From contig JAQGHZ010000417.1 of NCBI GenBank assembly GCA_028291485.1, positions 1-10,892 of the forward strand: DNA of 10,892 nt, given 5' to 3'. Source of the stretch: Rubritepida sp. GTDB taxonomy: Bacteria; Pseudomonadota; Alphaproteobacteria; Acetobacterales; Acetobacteraceae. The position numbers and the translations under genes were made by a program. The notes below the pieces were generated by a model, which saw only the letters and a program-made list of their open reading frames with translations, was not told where the DNA came from and ran no database searches. Each line of letters begins with the position of its first letter. Within the stretch, counting starts at the first letter, position 1. This document shows, one piece after another, positions 1-6,255 of the stretch.

Positions 1-36
1 CTCGGCGACGTCGGCGGTGTCCGCGAAGAACTTCAT
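1..36 (-). CDS. Transaldolase / fructose-6-phosphate aldolase-type protein (5' end only)
   Basis: Only the first 12 codons are inside the window. They read MKFFADTADVAE from an ATG at 36-34, and the gene continues off the left edge. This N-terminus is typical of the small (about 215-220 residue) class I aldolase subfamily that includes FSA and the short bacterial transaldolases (MKFF.DTA...). Such enzymes are cytoplasmic and move three-carbon dihydroxyacetone units between sugar phosphates through a lysine Schiff base, but the catalytic lysine lies outside the window. A Shine-Dalgarno AAGGA (51-47 on the minus strand) sits 10 nt before the ATG and supports the start. The gene diverges from priA, a neighbour I recall seeing with this family in alphaproteobacteria. 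Transaldolase versus FSA activity cannot be decided from 12 residues. Confidence 0.75.
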   Translation of the reverse strand, partial: MKFFADTADVAE

Positions 37-71
37 GGGAGCATTATCCTTCAACAGCGGCGATTCGGGGG

Positions 72-90
72 GCGCGGGATTGACCCGCGC
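72..90. repeat. Short inverted repeat between the divergent transaldolase and priA genes
   Basis: A perfect 7-bp inverted repeat, GCGCGGG and CCCGCGC, separated by ATTGA, lies in the 80-bp divergent spacer (37-116). It could be an operator or simply a G/C-rich palindrome. The spacer must hold the promoters for both genes. TTGACC at 80-85 resembles a -35 box for priA, but I see no convincing -10 box at 16-18 nt from it. Function is not assigned. Confidence 0.3.
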
Positions 91-116
91 GTGCTGTGTC
101 GCGAAGTGGATAGCCC

Positions 117-2306
117 ATGGCGCCCCCCTCCCGAAAGGCCGGCCGACGCATCCGTGTCCTGCTGCCACTGCCGCTTGAAGGCGCCTACGACTATCGCCTG
201 CCGCCCGAGCTGGCGGCCGGGCCGGGCAGCTTCGTGGAGGTCCCCCTCGGCGGCCGGGTGAGCCTGGGCGTGGTCTGGGACGAGCTGGAGAACGCCGAAC
301 CCATCGCCGAGTCGCGGCTGCGCGAGGTCATTTCCGTGAAGCCGGCGCCGGCCATGCATGCGAATCTGCGCCGGCTGGTGGATTGGGTGGCGGCCTACAC
401 GCTCTCGCCGCCGGGGGCCGTGCTGCGGATGGCCATGTCCTCGCCCTCGGCGCTGGAGGAGCCGGCCTCGGCCTCCGGCTGGCGCCGGGTGGAGGGGGCG
501 GAGGCGCGGATCACGCCGGATCGCGCCAAGGTCCTGGATATATTGGCAAACCACACGCTCCCGGGCACCGAGATCGCCCGCGCGGCCGGGGTCTCGATGG
601 GGGTGGTGCGCGGCCTGGCCTCCGTCGGCCTCATCGAGCCGGCGCTGATGGCCCGCGCCGCCGCCTTCCCGCGCCCCATCGCCGATTTCGCGCCGCCCGA
701 CCTGCGGGACGAGCAGCAGCTCGCCGCCAATGCCCTGCGCGAGACCGTGATCTCCCGCCAATATGGCGTGACCCTGCTGGAGGGCGTCACCGGCTCCGGC
801 AAGACGGAGGTCTATCTGGACGCCGTGGCCCAATGCCTGCGCGAGGGGCGGCAGGCGCTGGTGCTCCTGCCGGAAATCGCCCTGTCCACCCAGTGGCTTG
901 CGCGGTTCGAGCGCCGCTTCGGGGCGCCGCCGGCCCTCTGGCATTCGGAGCTGTCCTCCCGGACCCGCCGCGTCACTTGGCGCGCCGTGGCCGAGGGCGA
1001 CGCGCCGGTGCTGGTCGGCGCCCGCTCGGCGCTGTTCCTGCCCTTCCCCGACCTCGGCCTCATCATCGTGGACGAGGAGCACGAGACCGCCTTCAAGCAG
1101 GAGGAGGGCGTCATCTACCTCGCCCGCGACATGGCCGTGGTCCGCGCGCGGCTGGAATCCGCCCTCTGCGTGCTGGTCAGCGCCACGCCGAGCCTGGAGA
1201 CCGTCACCAACGCCAAGGACGGGCGCTACGCCCATGTGACGCTGCCCACCCGGCACCATGGGGCGTCCCTGCCGCAGATCACGGCGATCGACCTCCGCCA
1301 GCATCCGCCCGAGCGCGGCCGCTTCCTTGCGCCGCCGCTGGTCCAGGCCGTGACGGAGACGCTCGCCCGCGGCGAGCAGGCCATGCTCTTCCTCAACCGC
1401 CGCGGCTATGCGCCGCTGACCCTCTGCCGCACCTGCGGGCATCGCATGCAGTGCCCCAACTGCACCGCCTGGCTGGTCGAGCACCGCGCCCAGCGCCGGC
1501 TGCAATGCCACCATTGCGGCCATACCGCCCCGACGCCGCTGGCCTGCGTGGAATGCGGGACGGAGCATTCGCTGGTGCCCATCGGCCCCGGCGTGGAGCG
1601 CATCCTGGAGGAGGTGACGGAGCTCTTCCCGGAGGCGCGCCGCCTCATCATGGCCAGCGACACCATCCCCGGCCCCGCCGCCGCCGCCGAGGCCGCCCGC
1701 CGGATCGAGGAGCGGGAGGTCGACCTCATCATCGGCACGCAGATCGTCGCCAAGGGCTGGCATTTTCCCCACCTGACGCTGGTGGGGGTGGTGGACGCCG
1801 ATCTCGGCCTCGCCGGCGGCGACCTGCGCGCCGGCGAGCGGACCATGCAGCTGCTGCACCAGGTCGCCGGCCGGGCGGGGCGCGAGGGGGCCACCCCCGG
1901 CACGGTGCTGCTCCAGACCTTCTCGCCCGAGCATCCCGTGATGATGGCCCTCGTCGCCGACGACATGCCGGGCTTCCTCAAGGCCGAGGCCGCCCAGCGC
2001 GCTCCCGGCCACTGGCCGCCCTTCGGACGGCTGGCGGCGCTGATCGTCAGCAGCGAGGATCCCCGCTCGGCCGAGCGGGCCGCGCGCGACCTGGGGCTGG
2101 CCGCGCCGACGGGGCAGGGCATCCAGGTGCTCGGGCCCGCGCCGGCGCCGCTGTCCCTGCTGCGCGGCCGGCATCGCCACCGGCTGCTGCTCAAGGCCGA
2201 GCGCGGCATCCGCGTGCAGCCGGTGCTGGAGGACTGGCTGGCCCGGGCGCAGATCCCGCGCGACGTGCGGGTGCAGGTGGACGTCGATCCCGTGGGGTTC
2301 ATGTAG
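117..2306 (+). CDS. priA: Primosomal protein N' (replication restart helicase PriA)
   Basis: A 729-residue superfamily 2 3'-to-5' DNA helicase that recognises stalled or collapsed replication forks and starts reloading of the replicative helicase. The length is close to E. coli PriA (732). The N-terminal DNA-binding region (about 13-105) contains the family-typical YDYRLP and PLGGR patches. A winged-helix part follows, then the helicase core. Walker A is GVTGSGKTE with K229, the Walker B DEEH box is 319-322, the GTQIVAKG motif starts at G540, and motif VI HQVAGRAGR is 581-589. The PriA-specific zinc insertion is complete, with eight cysteines at 437, 440, 446, 449, 464, 467, 477 and 480 in CxxC pairs. 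The ATG at 117 has only a weak AAGTGG-like ribosome site, but the protein aligns from its first residues with the family N-terminus. It is divergent from the transaldolase gene, and its TAG ends 4 bp from the convergent ABC-F stop. Confidence 0.97.
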   Translation: MAPPSRKAGRRIRVLLPLPLEGAYDYRLPPELAAGPGSFVEVPLGGRVSLGVVWDELENAEPIAESRLREVISVKPAPAMHANLRRLVDWVAAYTLSPPGAVLRMAMSSPSALEEPASASGWRRVEGAEARITPDRAKVLDILANHTLPGTEIARAAGVSMGVVRGLASVGLIEPALMARAAAFPRPIADFAPPDLRDEQQLAANALRETVISRQYGVTLLEGVTGSGKTEVYLDAVAQCLREGRQALVLLPEIALSTQWLARFERRFGAPPALWHSELSSRTRRVTWRAVAEGDAPVLVGARSALFLPFPDLGLIIVDEEHETAFKQEEGVIYLARDMAVVRARLESALCVLVSATPSLETVTNAKDGRYAHVTLPTRHHGASLPQITAIDLRQHPPERGRFLAPPLVQAVTETLARGEQAMLFLNRRGYAPLTLCRTCGHRMQCPNCTAWLVEHRAQRRLQCHHCGHTAPTPLACVECGTEHSLVPIGPGVERILEEVTELFPEARRLIMASDTIPGPAAAAEAARRIEEREVDLIIGTQIVAKGWHFPHLTLVGVVDADLGLAGGDLRAGERTMQLLHQVAGRAGREGATPGTVLLQTFSPEHPVMMALVADDMPGFLKAEAAQRAPGHWPPFGRLAALIVSSEDPRSAERAARDLGLAAPTGQGIQVLGPAPAPLSLLRGRHRHRLLLKAERGIRVQPVLEDWLARAQIPRDVRVQVDVDPVGFM

Positions 2307-2310
2307 CGGG

Positions 2311-3795
2311 CTACCCGGCCCCGTCGACCTCGCTCGCCTGGCCCTGTTCGATCCGAAGGAAGCGGGTGCCGACCGCCTCGACGAAGCTGCGGTCGTGCGA
2401 GACCAGGACGCAGGTGGCGCCCTGCGCCAGCAGCTCCGCCTCCAGCTGCTCCTGGCCAGGGATATCGATGTGGTTGGTGGGTTCGTCCAACAGGTAGAAG
2501 TTCGGTTCGGCCAGACGCAGCGCCAGCAGGCCGAGCCTCGCCTTCTGCCCGGGCGAGAGTCGCCCGATCGGGCGTGTCTGCGCCTCGGTGCCGAGCCCCG
2601 CGCCCGCGAGCAGGCTGGTGGCCCGGTGATCGCTGATGCCCGGCTGTGCCGCGATGAAGCCGTGGGGAGTCCGGCTGTCCGGGAGGTGCGCCATGCCCTG
2701 GTCCGCATAGCCGGGAATCAGGCTGGGGCTGAGCTGCACGCCGGGCACCGGCCCGGCCGTCGCGCGGTGGAGGAGGCGGATCAGCTGCGTCTTGCCGGCC
2801 CCGTTGCGGCCCAGCAGCACGAGGCGGTCACCCTGGCGGAGATCCAGCTTTGCGATCCGGAACAACGGCTGCCCGTCGGGCGTGGTGACGGTCAGGTCGC
2901 GGATCGCGGCCAGCACCTTGGCATGGGTGTGACGGCTGACCAGGCGGATCTCGCCGGATCGTTCCGCATGGGCGGGGCGCAGCGTGGCCTCGATCCGGTT
3001 GGCCCGGTCGCGCAGCTGCATGGACTTCTTCTGCAACAGGTCGCTGCCGCTGTTGACGCCGATGTTGCGCAGCTCGCCTGCGTTGCGGCGCAGGCGGGTG
3101 ACCTCCTTCGTATCCTTGGCCTGCTTGCGTTCCTGCGCCGCGTCGTCCCCGGCGAGCAGGGCCCGGGCGGTGGTGTAGGGGTGAGCGTAGATGCGGCTCA
3201 GGCCGGGGCGGAGGAACAGGGTGCGGTTGGCGCAGGCGTCGAGGAAGCTGCGATCGTGGCTGGCGATCAGCATCGGCGTCCGCGCCGCCGGGCCGGCGAT
3301 CCAGCTCTCCAGCAGCGCGATCTTCTCGAGGTCGAGATGGTTGGTCGGCTCGTCCAGGAGCAGGACGTCGGGCTGGGTGATCCAGACGCGAGCCAGCAGC
3401 GCCAGACGCTGCCAGCCGCCGCTGAGGGCCGCGAGCGGGCGGTCGCGCAAATCCTCGGGTGTGGCGAACTCGTCCAGGACGGCCCCGACGCGCCAGGCCT
3501 CCTGCGTGCGCTCGGCCGGTGGCAGGGCGCGGCGCAGGGTCTCCGCCAGCGTCAGGCCGAGCAATCCGGGCGGCACGTCCTGCTCGACGAAGCCCAGGCT
3601 GGCGCCGCGGGAGAGCGTGACGCTTCCCGCATCCGGCTCGGCCTGGCCGGCGACACAGCGCAGCAAGGTGGACTTGCCCGCGCCATTGGCCGCGACGAGG
3701 CCGATGCGGTCGCCGGGGCCGAGGCTGAGGGTCAGGTTCTGGAACAGCGCATGGGGCGTGACCATGCCGAGGTCGCGCAGAGTGATGAGAGCCAT
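2311..3795 (-). CDS. ABC-F family ATPase (two ATP-binding cassettes, no membrane domain)
   Basis: A 494-residue soluble protein with tandem nucleotide-binding domains and no transmembrane part, the layout of ABC-F proteins. These bind the ribosome near the E site and act as translation factors (EttA, Uup, YbiT, YheS) or protect it from antibiotics. Cassette 1 has Walker A NGAGKST (37-43), signature LSGGW (124-128), Walker B LLLDEPTNHLD (145-155, catalytic E149) and H-loop SHDRS (179-183). A charged helical linker (about 216-290) is the probable tRNA/ribosome-interacting arm. Cassette 2 has Walker A GRNGAGKTQ (329-337), signature LSPGQ (413-417) and LLDEPTNHID (435-444, E438). LSGGW in place of LSGGQ is also common in Uup-like proteins. 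There is no long C-terminal coiled coil. The subfamily, and whether it confers resistance, cannot be told from sequence alone. The ATG at 3795 has GGA 6 nt upstream, within a hairpin described separately. The leader at 3801-3988 suggests regulated expression. Confidence 0.9.
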   Translation of the reverse strand: MALITLRDLGMVTPHALFQNLTLSLGPGDRIGLVAANGAGKSTLLRCVAGQAEPDAGSVTLSRGASLGFVEQDVPPGLLGLTLAETLRRALPPAERTQEAWRVGAVLDEFATPEDLRDRPLAALSGGWQRLALLARVWITQPDVLLLDEPTNHLDLEKIALLESWIAGPAARTPMLIASHDRSFLDACANRTLFLRPGLSRIYAHPYTTARALLAGDDAAQERKQAKDTKEVTRLRRNAGELRNIGVNSGSDLLQKKSMQLRDRANRIEATLRPAHAERSGEIRLVSRHTHAKVLAAIRDLTVTTPDGQPLFRIAKLDLRQGDRLVLLGRNGAGKTQLIRLLHRATAGPVPGVQLSPSLIPGYADQGMAHLPDSRTPHGFIAAQPGISDHRATSLLAGAGLGTEAQTRPIGRLSPGQKARLGLLALRLAEPNFYLLDEPTNHIDIPGQEQLEAELLAQGATCVLVSHDRSFVEAVGTRFLRIEQGQASEVDGAG

Positions 3796-3800
3796 GAGAA

Positions 3801-3863
3801 TTCCGTTCGGACGCTGGCCGTCGACGAGGCAAGCGGGTGCAACAAGGGCAGTCCGGAACGGAA
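3801..3863 (-). promoter_or_regulatory. Hairpin sequestering the ABC-F ribosome-binding site
   Basis: On the minus strand, TTCCGTTCCGGAC (3863-3851) is the reverse complement of GTCCGAACGGAA (3812-3801) except for one bulged C at 3855. This gives 12 base pairs around a 38-nt loop. The 3' arm contains the CGGAA at 3805-3801, the only Shine-Dalgarno-like sequence before the ABC-F ATG at 3795. If the stem forms in the mRNA, ribosome access would be reduced. This follows directly from complementarity; stability was not calculated. Confidence 0.55.
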
Positions 3864-3886
3864 GCGTTGTGGCTTCAGGCGGCCCT

Positions 3887-3912
3887 GCCCTGCGAAAGAC
3901 CTATCGCAGGGC
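3887..3912 (-). promoter_or_regulatory. Hairpin formed by the end of the leader ORF and the sequence after it
   Basis: GCCCTGCGA (3912-3904) and TCGCAGGGC (3895-3887) form a perfect 9-bp stem with an 8-nt loop. The stem can be extended by a G-U pair and one G-C pair. The 5' arm is exactly the last three sense codons (Ala-Leu-Arg) of the short leader ORF, and its TAG stop is in the loop. A ribosome on the end of the leader would therefore have to open it. No T-run follows on either strand, so it is not a standard intrinsic terminator. Confidence 0.5.
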
Positions 3913-3954
3913 GGAAACAGGGCCTCGAGTGTGGCGCTGGCTGTGGTCGTGCAC
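3901..3954 (-). CDS. Putative 17-residue leader peptide upstream of the ABC-F gene
   Basis: A short ORF starts with GTG at 3954 and ends with TAG at 3903-3901. It would encode fMet-HDHSQRHTRGPVSALR. A consensus Shine-Dalgarno AGGAGG (3968-3963) lies 8 nt before the GTG; this is clearly stronger than the ribosome site of the ABC-F gene itself and is the main reason to believe the ORF is translated. It sits about 105 nt upstream of the ABC-F start and its last codons form one arm of a hairpin. Leader peptides of this size control Erm and some ABC-F genes in other bacteria when a drug stalls the ribosome. I do not recognise this peptide as a known leader. The reading frame stays open further upstream, to 4143 from a TTG, but that part has no comparable start signal. 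Translation is inferred, not shown. Confidence 0.45.
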   Translation of the reverse strand: MHDHSQRHTRGPVSALR

Positions 3955-4145
3955 CCCCCAGCCCTCCTGTGCGGCTCGATGTCGGAACGTCGCCAGGCTA
4001 GGGGCCTGGATGCGCGGCTGGCAAGGGGGAAGTGCTGGCTGAGGCATTCGCCCTGCGCGCCCGCCCGGCCAACCTCCGGCGATGCGAAGGGCGCCTTGCG
4101 AGGACAAGGGCTTCGCCCATTCCCCTCGTGCATGCCGGCCCAAAC
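3955..4145. other. Gene-free spacer with base-pairing potential; possible structured RNA
   Basis: Apart from the promoter-like boxes listed separately, I find no convincing protein gene here. The clearest structure is at about 4084-4115 on the plus strand: GCGAAG pairs with CTTCGC and encloses a smaller CCTTG/CAAGG stem with a six-base loop. Further out, GGGGAA near 4025 can pair with TTCCCC near 4119, and GGCC at 4000-4003 with GGCC at 4137-4140. A 6S RNA gene is something I associate with the zapA/tkt neighbourhood in some alphaproteobacteria, so it was considered. I cannot recognise its conserved core, so no RNA gene is called. Confidence 0.25.
3995..4024 (-). promoter_or_regulatory. Candidate sigma70-type promoter for the ABC-F leader transcript
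   Basis: TTGCCA (4024-4019) matches five of six bases of the -35 consensus. It is followed after 18 nt by TAGCCT (4000-3995), a weak -10 box with matches at its first, second and last positions. Transcription would begin near 3988, about 20 nt before the leader Shine-Dalgarno, giving an ABC-F 5' untranslated region of roughly 190 nt that contains the whole leader. The -10 box is poor, so this is a candidate only. Confidence 0.3.
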
Positions 4146-4174
4146 TTGCCGCGCCTTAGGCCTCGCTTTATAGC
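4146..4174 (+). promoter_or_regulatory. Candidate sigma70-type promoter of the tkt-gap-pgk operon
   Basis: TTGCCG (4146-4151) and TATAGC (4169-4174) are separated by exactly 17 nt, the ideal sigma70 spacing, in the only A/T-richer patch of this region. Predicted transcription starts near 4181, 23 nt before the TTG start of tkt. Both start-codon choices for tkt lie downstream of it. Confidence 0.5.
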
Positions 4175-4203
4175 CGGACGCCAAAGTTGAGAGCCCGTTC
4201 ATC

Positions 4204-6255
4204 TTGGCCAGCATCGTCGATCCCAACGCCCCCAATCCCGCCCTCGCCGCCCAGGCCGCCATTCTCGAGCGCCCGGCTTCCGAGGAGCGGCGCATGGCCG
4301 ACGCGATTCGCGCCCTCGCCATGGATGCCGTCGAGAAGGCCAGGTCCGGCCATCCCGGCATGCCCATGGGCATGGCCGACGTCGCCACCGCCCTCTTCAC
4401 CAAATTCGTAAAGTACGACGCGGCCGATCCCCGCTGGCCCGACCGCGACCGCTTCGTCCTCTCCGCCGGCCACGGCTCGATGCTGCTCTATTCGCTCCTG
4501 CACCTGACCGGCCATGCCGGCATGGGCATCGAGGAGCTGCAGCGCTTCCGCCAGCTCCACTCCCCCGCGGCCGGCCATCCCGAATACGGCTACCACCCGG
4601 CCATCGAGACCACGACCGGCCCGCTCGGCCAGGGCATCTCGACCGCGGTCGGCATGGCCCTCGCCGAGCGGCACCTGGCTGCCCGATTCGGCAAGTCGCT
4701 GGTCGACCACCGCACCTGGGTCATCTGCTCCGACGGCGACCTGCAGGAGGGCGTGTCCCACGAGGCCGCGTCGCTGGCCGGCCATCTCGGCCTCGAGAAG
4801 CTGACGGTGCTGTGGGACGACAACCACATCTCCATCGACGGCGACACCACCCTCTCCTTCTCCGAGGACGTGCTCAAGCGCTTCCAGGCCTATGGCTGGG
4901 CGACCAAGCGCATCGACGGGCACGACCCCGCGCAGATCGCCGCGGCCCTGGCCGTCGCGCAGCGCAGCCGCAAGCCGACCATCATCGCCTGCCGCACTAT
5001 CATCGGCTTCTCGGCGCCGAAGAAGGCCGGCACCGCCGGCAGCCACGGCTCGCCCCTCGGCGCCGACGAGATCACGGCCGCCAAGTCGGCGCTGGGCTGG
5101 AATGCCGAGCCCTTCACCGTCCCCGAGGGGCTGAAGGCCCGCTGGGAGGAGGCCGGCCGCCGCGCCGCCGGCACGCGCCGTTCCTGGCTGAAGCGCCTGA
5201 CCAAGCATCCGATGCGCGTCGATTTCGAGCGCGCGATGGCGGGAAAGCTTCCCGAGAACTGGGCCGAACCGCTGAACGCCCTGCGCGCCACCTTCGCGAC
5301 CGAGAAGCCCAAGATCGGCACGCGCATCGCCAGCCAGCGCGCGCTGACCGCCCTGGTTCCCGCCGTGCCCGAGATGATCGGCGGCAGCGCCGACCTCACC
5401 GGCTCGAACAACACGGACGTGAAGGGCATCGCCCCGATCGTCCCCGGCAACTACGCCGGCCGCTACATCCACTACGGCATCCGCGAGCACGGCATGGCCG
5501 CGGCCATGAACGGCATGGCGCTGCATGGCGGCATCATCCCTTATTCCGGGACCTTCCTCGTCTTCGCCGACTACATGCGGCCGTCCATCCGCCTCGCCGC
5601 CCTCATGCACCAGCGCGTCATCCACGTGCTGACGCATGACAGTATCGGCCTCGGCGAGGACGGGCCGACGCATCAGCCGGTCGAGACCATCGCCTCGCTG
5701 CGCGCCATCCCCAACCTCGCCGTCTTCCGCCCTGCCGACGCGATGGAGACGGCCGAGTGCTGGGAGCTGGCCCTGCGCCGCACCGAGGGCCCGTCCGTCC
5801 TCGCCCTCTCGCGCCAGGCGCTGCCCGCGCTGCGCGACGACGCCGGCGAGAACCGCTGCGCCCGCGGCGGCTACGTGCTGGCCGAAGCCGAGGCGGCCCG
5901 CGACGTCACCCTCATCGCCACCGGCAGCGAGGTGCATCTCGCTGTCAACGCGCGGCAGGCGCTGGCCGCCCAGGGCATCAACGCCGCCGTCGTCTCCCTG
6001 CCCTCCTGGGAGCTCTTCGCCCAGCAGGACGAGGCCTATCGCGCCGCAACCCTCGGCGCCGCGCCGCGTATAGGCATCGAGGCCGCGCTCGGCTTCGGCT
6101 GGGAGCGCTGGCTCGGCTCGAACGGCGCCTTCATCGGCATGACCGGCTTCGGCGCTTCCGCGCCCGCCGAGCATCTCTTCGAGCATTTCGGCATCACCTC
6201 GGCCGCGATCGTCGCGGCCGCCACGAAACTTCTGGCACAGGATGGCAGCAAATGA
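4204..6255 (+). CDS. tkt: Transketolase
   Basis: A cytoplasmic thiamine-diphosphate enzyme that transfers two-carbon ketol units between pentose, tetrose, hexose and triose phosphates; 683 residues from the TTG at 4204. Seen in order: SGHPGMPMG with H50, SAGHGSM with H90, the cofactor/metal motif SDGDLQEG (D177) through DDN (N207), H281 in SHGSPLG, and the pyrimidine-domain REHGMA with the catalytic glutamate E428. The first G of the usual GDG is serine (S176). The length fits the family (about 660-690). The start is uncertain. TTG at 4204 is the first start codon after the in-frame stop at 4171 and keeps 30 coding-like residues before the conserved RRMADAIRAL, but its ribosome site is weak. 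ATG at 4294 has GAGGAG 6 nt upstream and would begin at MADAIRAL. It is first in the operon with gap and pgk. Confidence 0.96.
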   Translation: MASIVDPNAPNPALAAQAAILERPASEERRMADAIRALAMDAVEKARSGHPGMPMGMADVATALFTKFVKYDAADPRWPDRDRFVLSAGHGSMLLYSLLHLTGHAGMGIEELQRFRQLHSPAAGHPEYGYHPAIETTTGPLGQGISTAVGMALAERHLAARFGKSLVDHRTWVICSDGDLQEGVSHEAASLAGHLGLEKLTVLWDDNHISIDGDTTLSFSEDVLKRFQAYGWATKRIDGHDPAQIAAALAVAQRSRKPTIIACRTIIGFSAPKKAGTAGSHGSPLGADEITAAKSALGWNAEPFTVPEGLKARWEEAGRRAAGTRRSWLKRLTKHPMRVDFERAMAGKLPENWAEPLNALRATFATEKPKIGTRIASQRALTALVPAVPEMIGGSADLTGSNNTDVKGIAPIVPGNYAGRYIHYGIREHGMAAAMNGMALHGGIIPYSGTFLVFADYMRPSIRLAALMHQRVIHVLTHDSIGLGEDGPTHQPVETIASLRAIPNLAVFRPADAMETAECWELALRRTEGPSVLALSRQALPALRDDAGENRCARGGYVLAEAEAARDVTLIATGSEVHLAVNARQALAAQGINAAVVSLPSWELFAQQDEAYRAATLGAAPRIGIEAALGFGWERWLGSNGAFIGMTGFGASAPAEHLFEHFGITSAAIVAAATKLLAQDGSK

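Noticed and set aside
51..2708. Very long minus-strand open frame opposite priA
   Set aside because: It is a product of extreme G/C at third codon positions. Its translation is low-complexity Arg/Ala/Gly/Gln-rich and lacks domains, while the opposite frame encodes a complete PriA.
3887..3912. Intrinsic terminator in the ABC-F leader
   Set aside because: No T-run follows the hairpin on either strand. A translational rather than transcriptional role fits better.
3901..4143. 80-codon minus-strand ORF from a TTG ending at the leader stop
   Set aside because: The upstream part has no ribosome site and a non-coding composition. Only the last 17 codons, after AGGAGG and GTG, have an initiation signal, so only those are listed.
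3732..4403. 223-codon minus-strand ORF across the ABC-F/tkt spacer
   Set aside because: It overlaps both real genes in another frame and shows no recognisable domain.
4168..6186. 672-codon minus-strand open frame opposite transketolase
   Set aside because: Its translation is Gly/Ala/Val/Asp-rich without recognisable motifs, and it exactly mirrors the tkt coding region.
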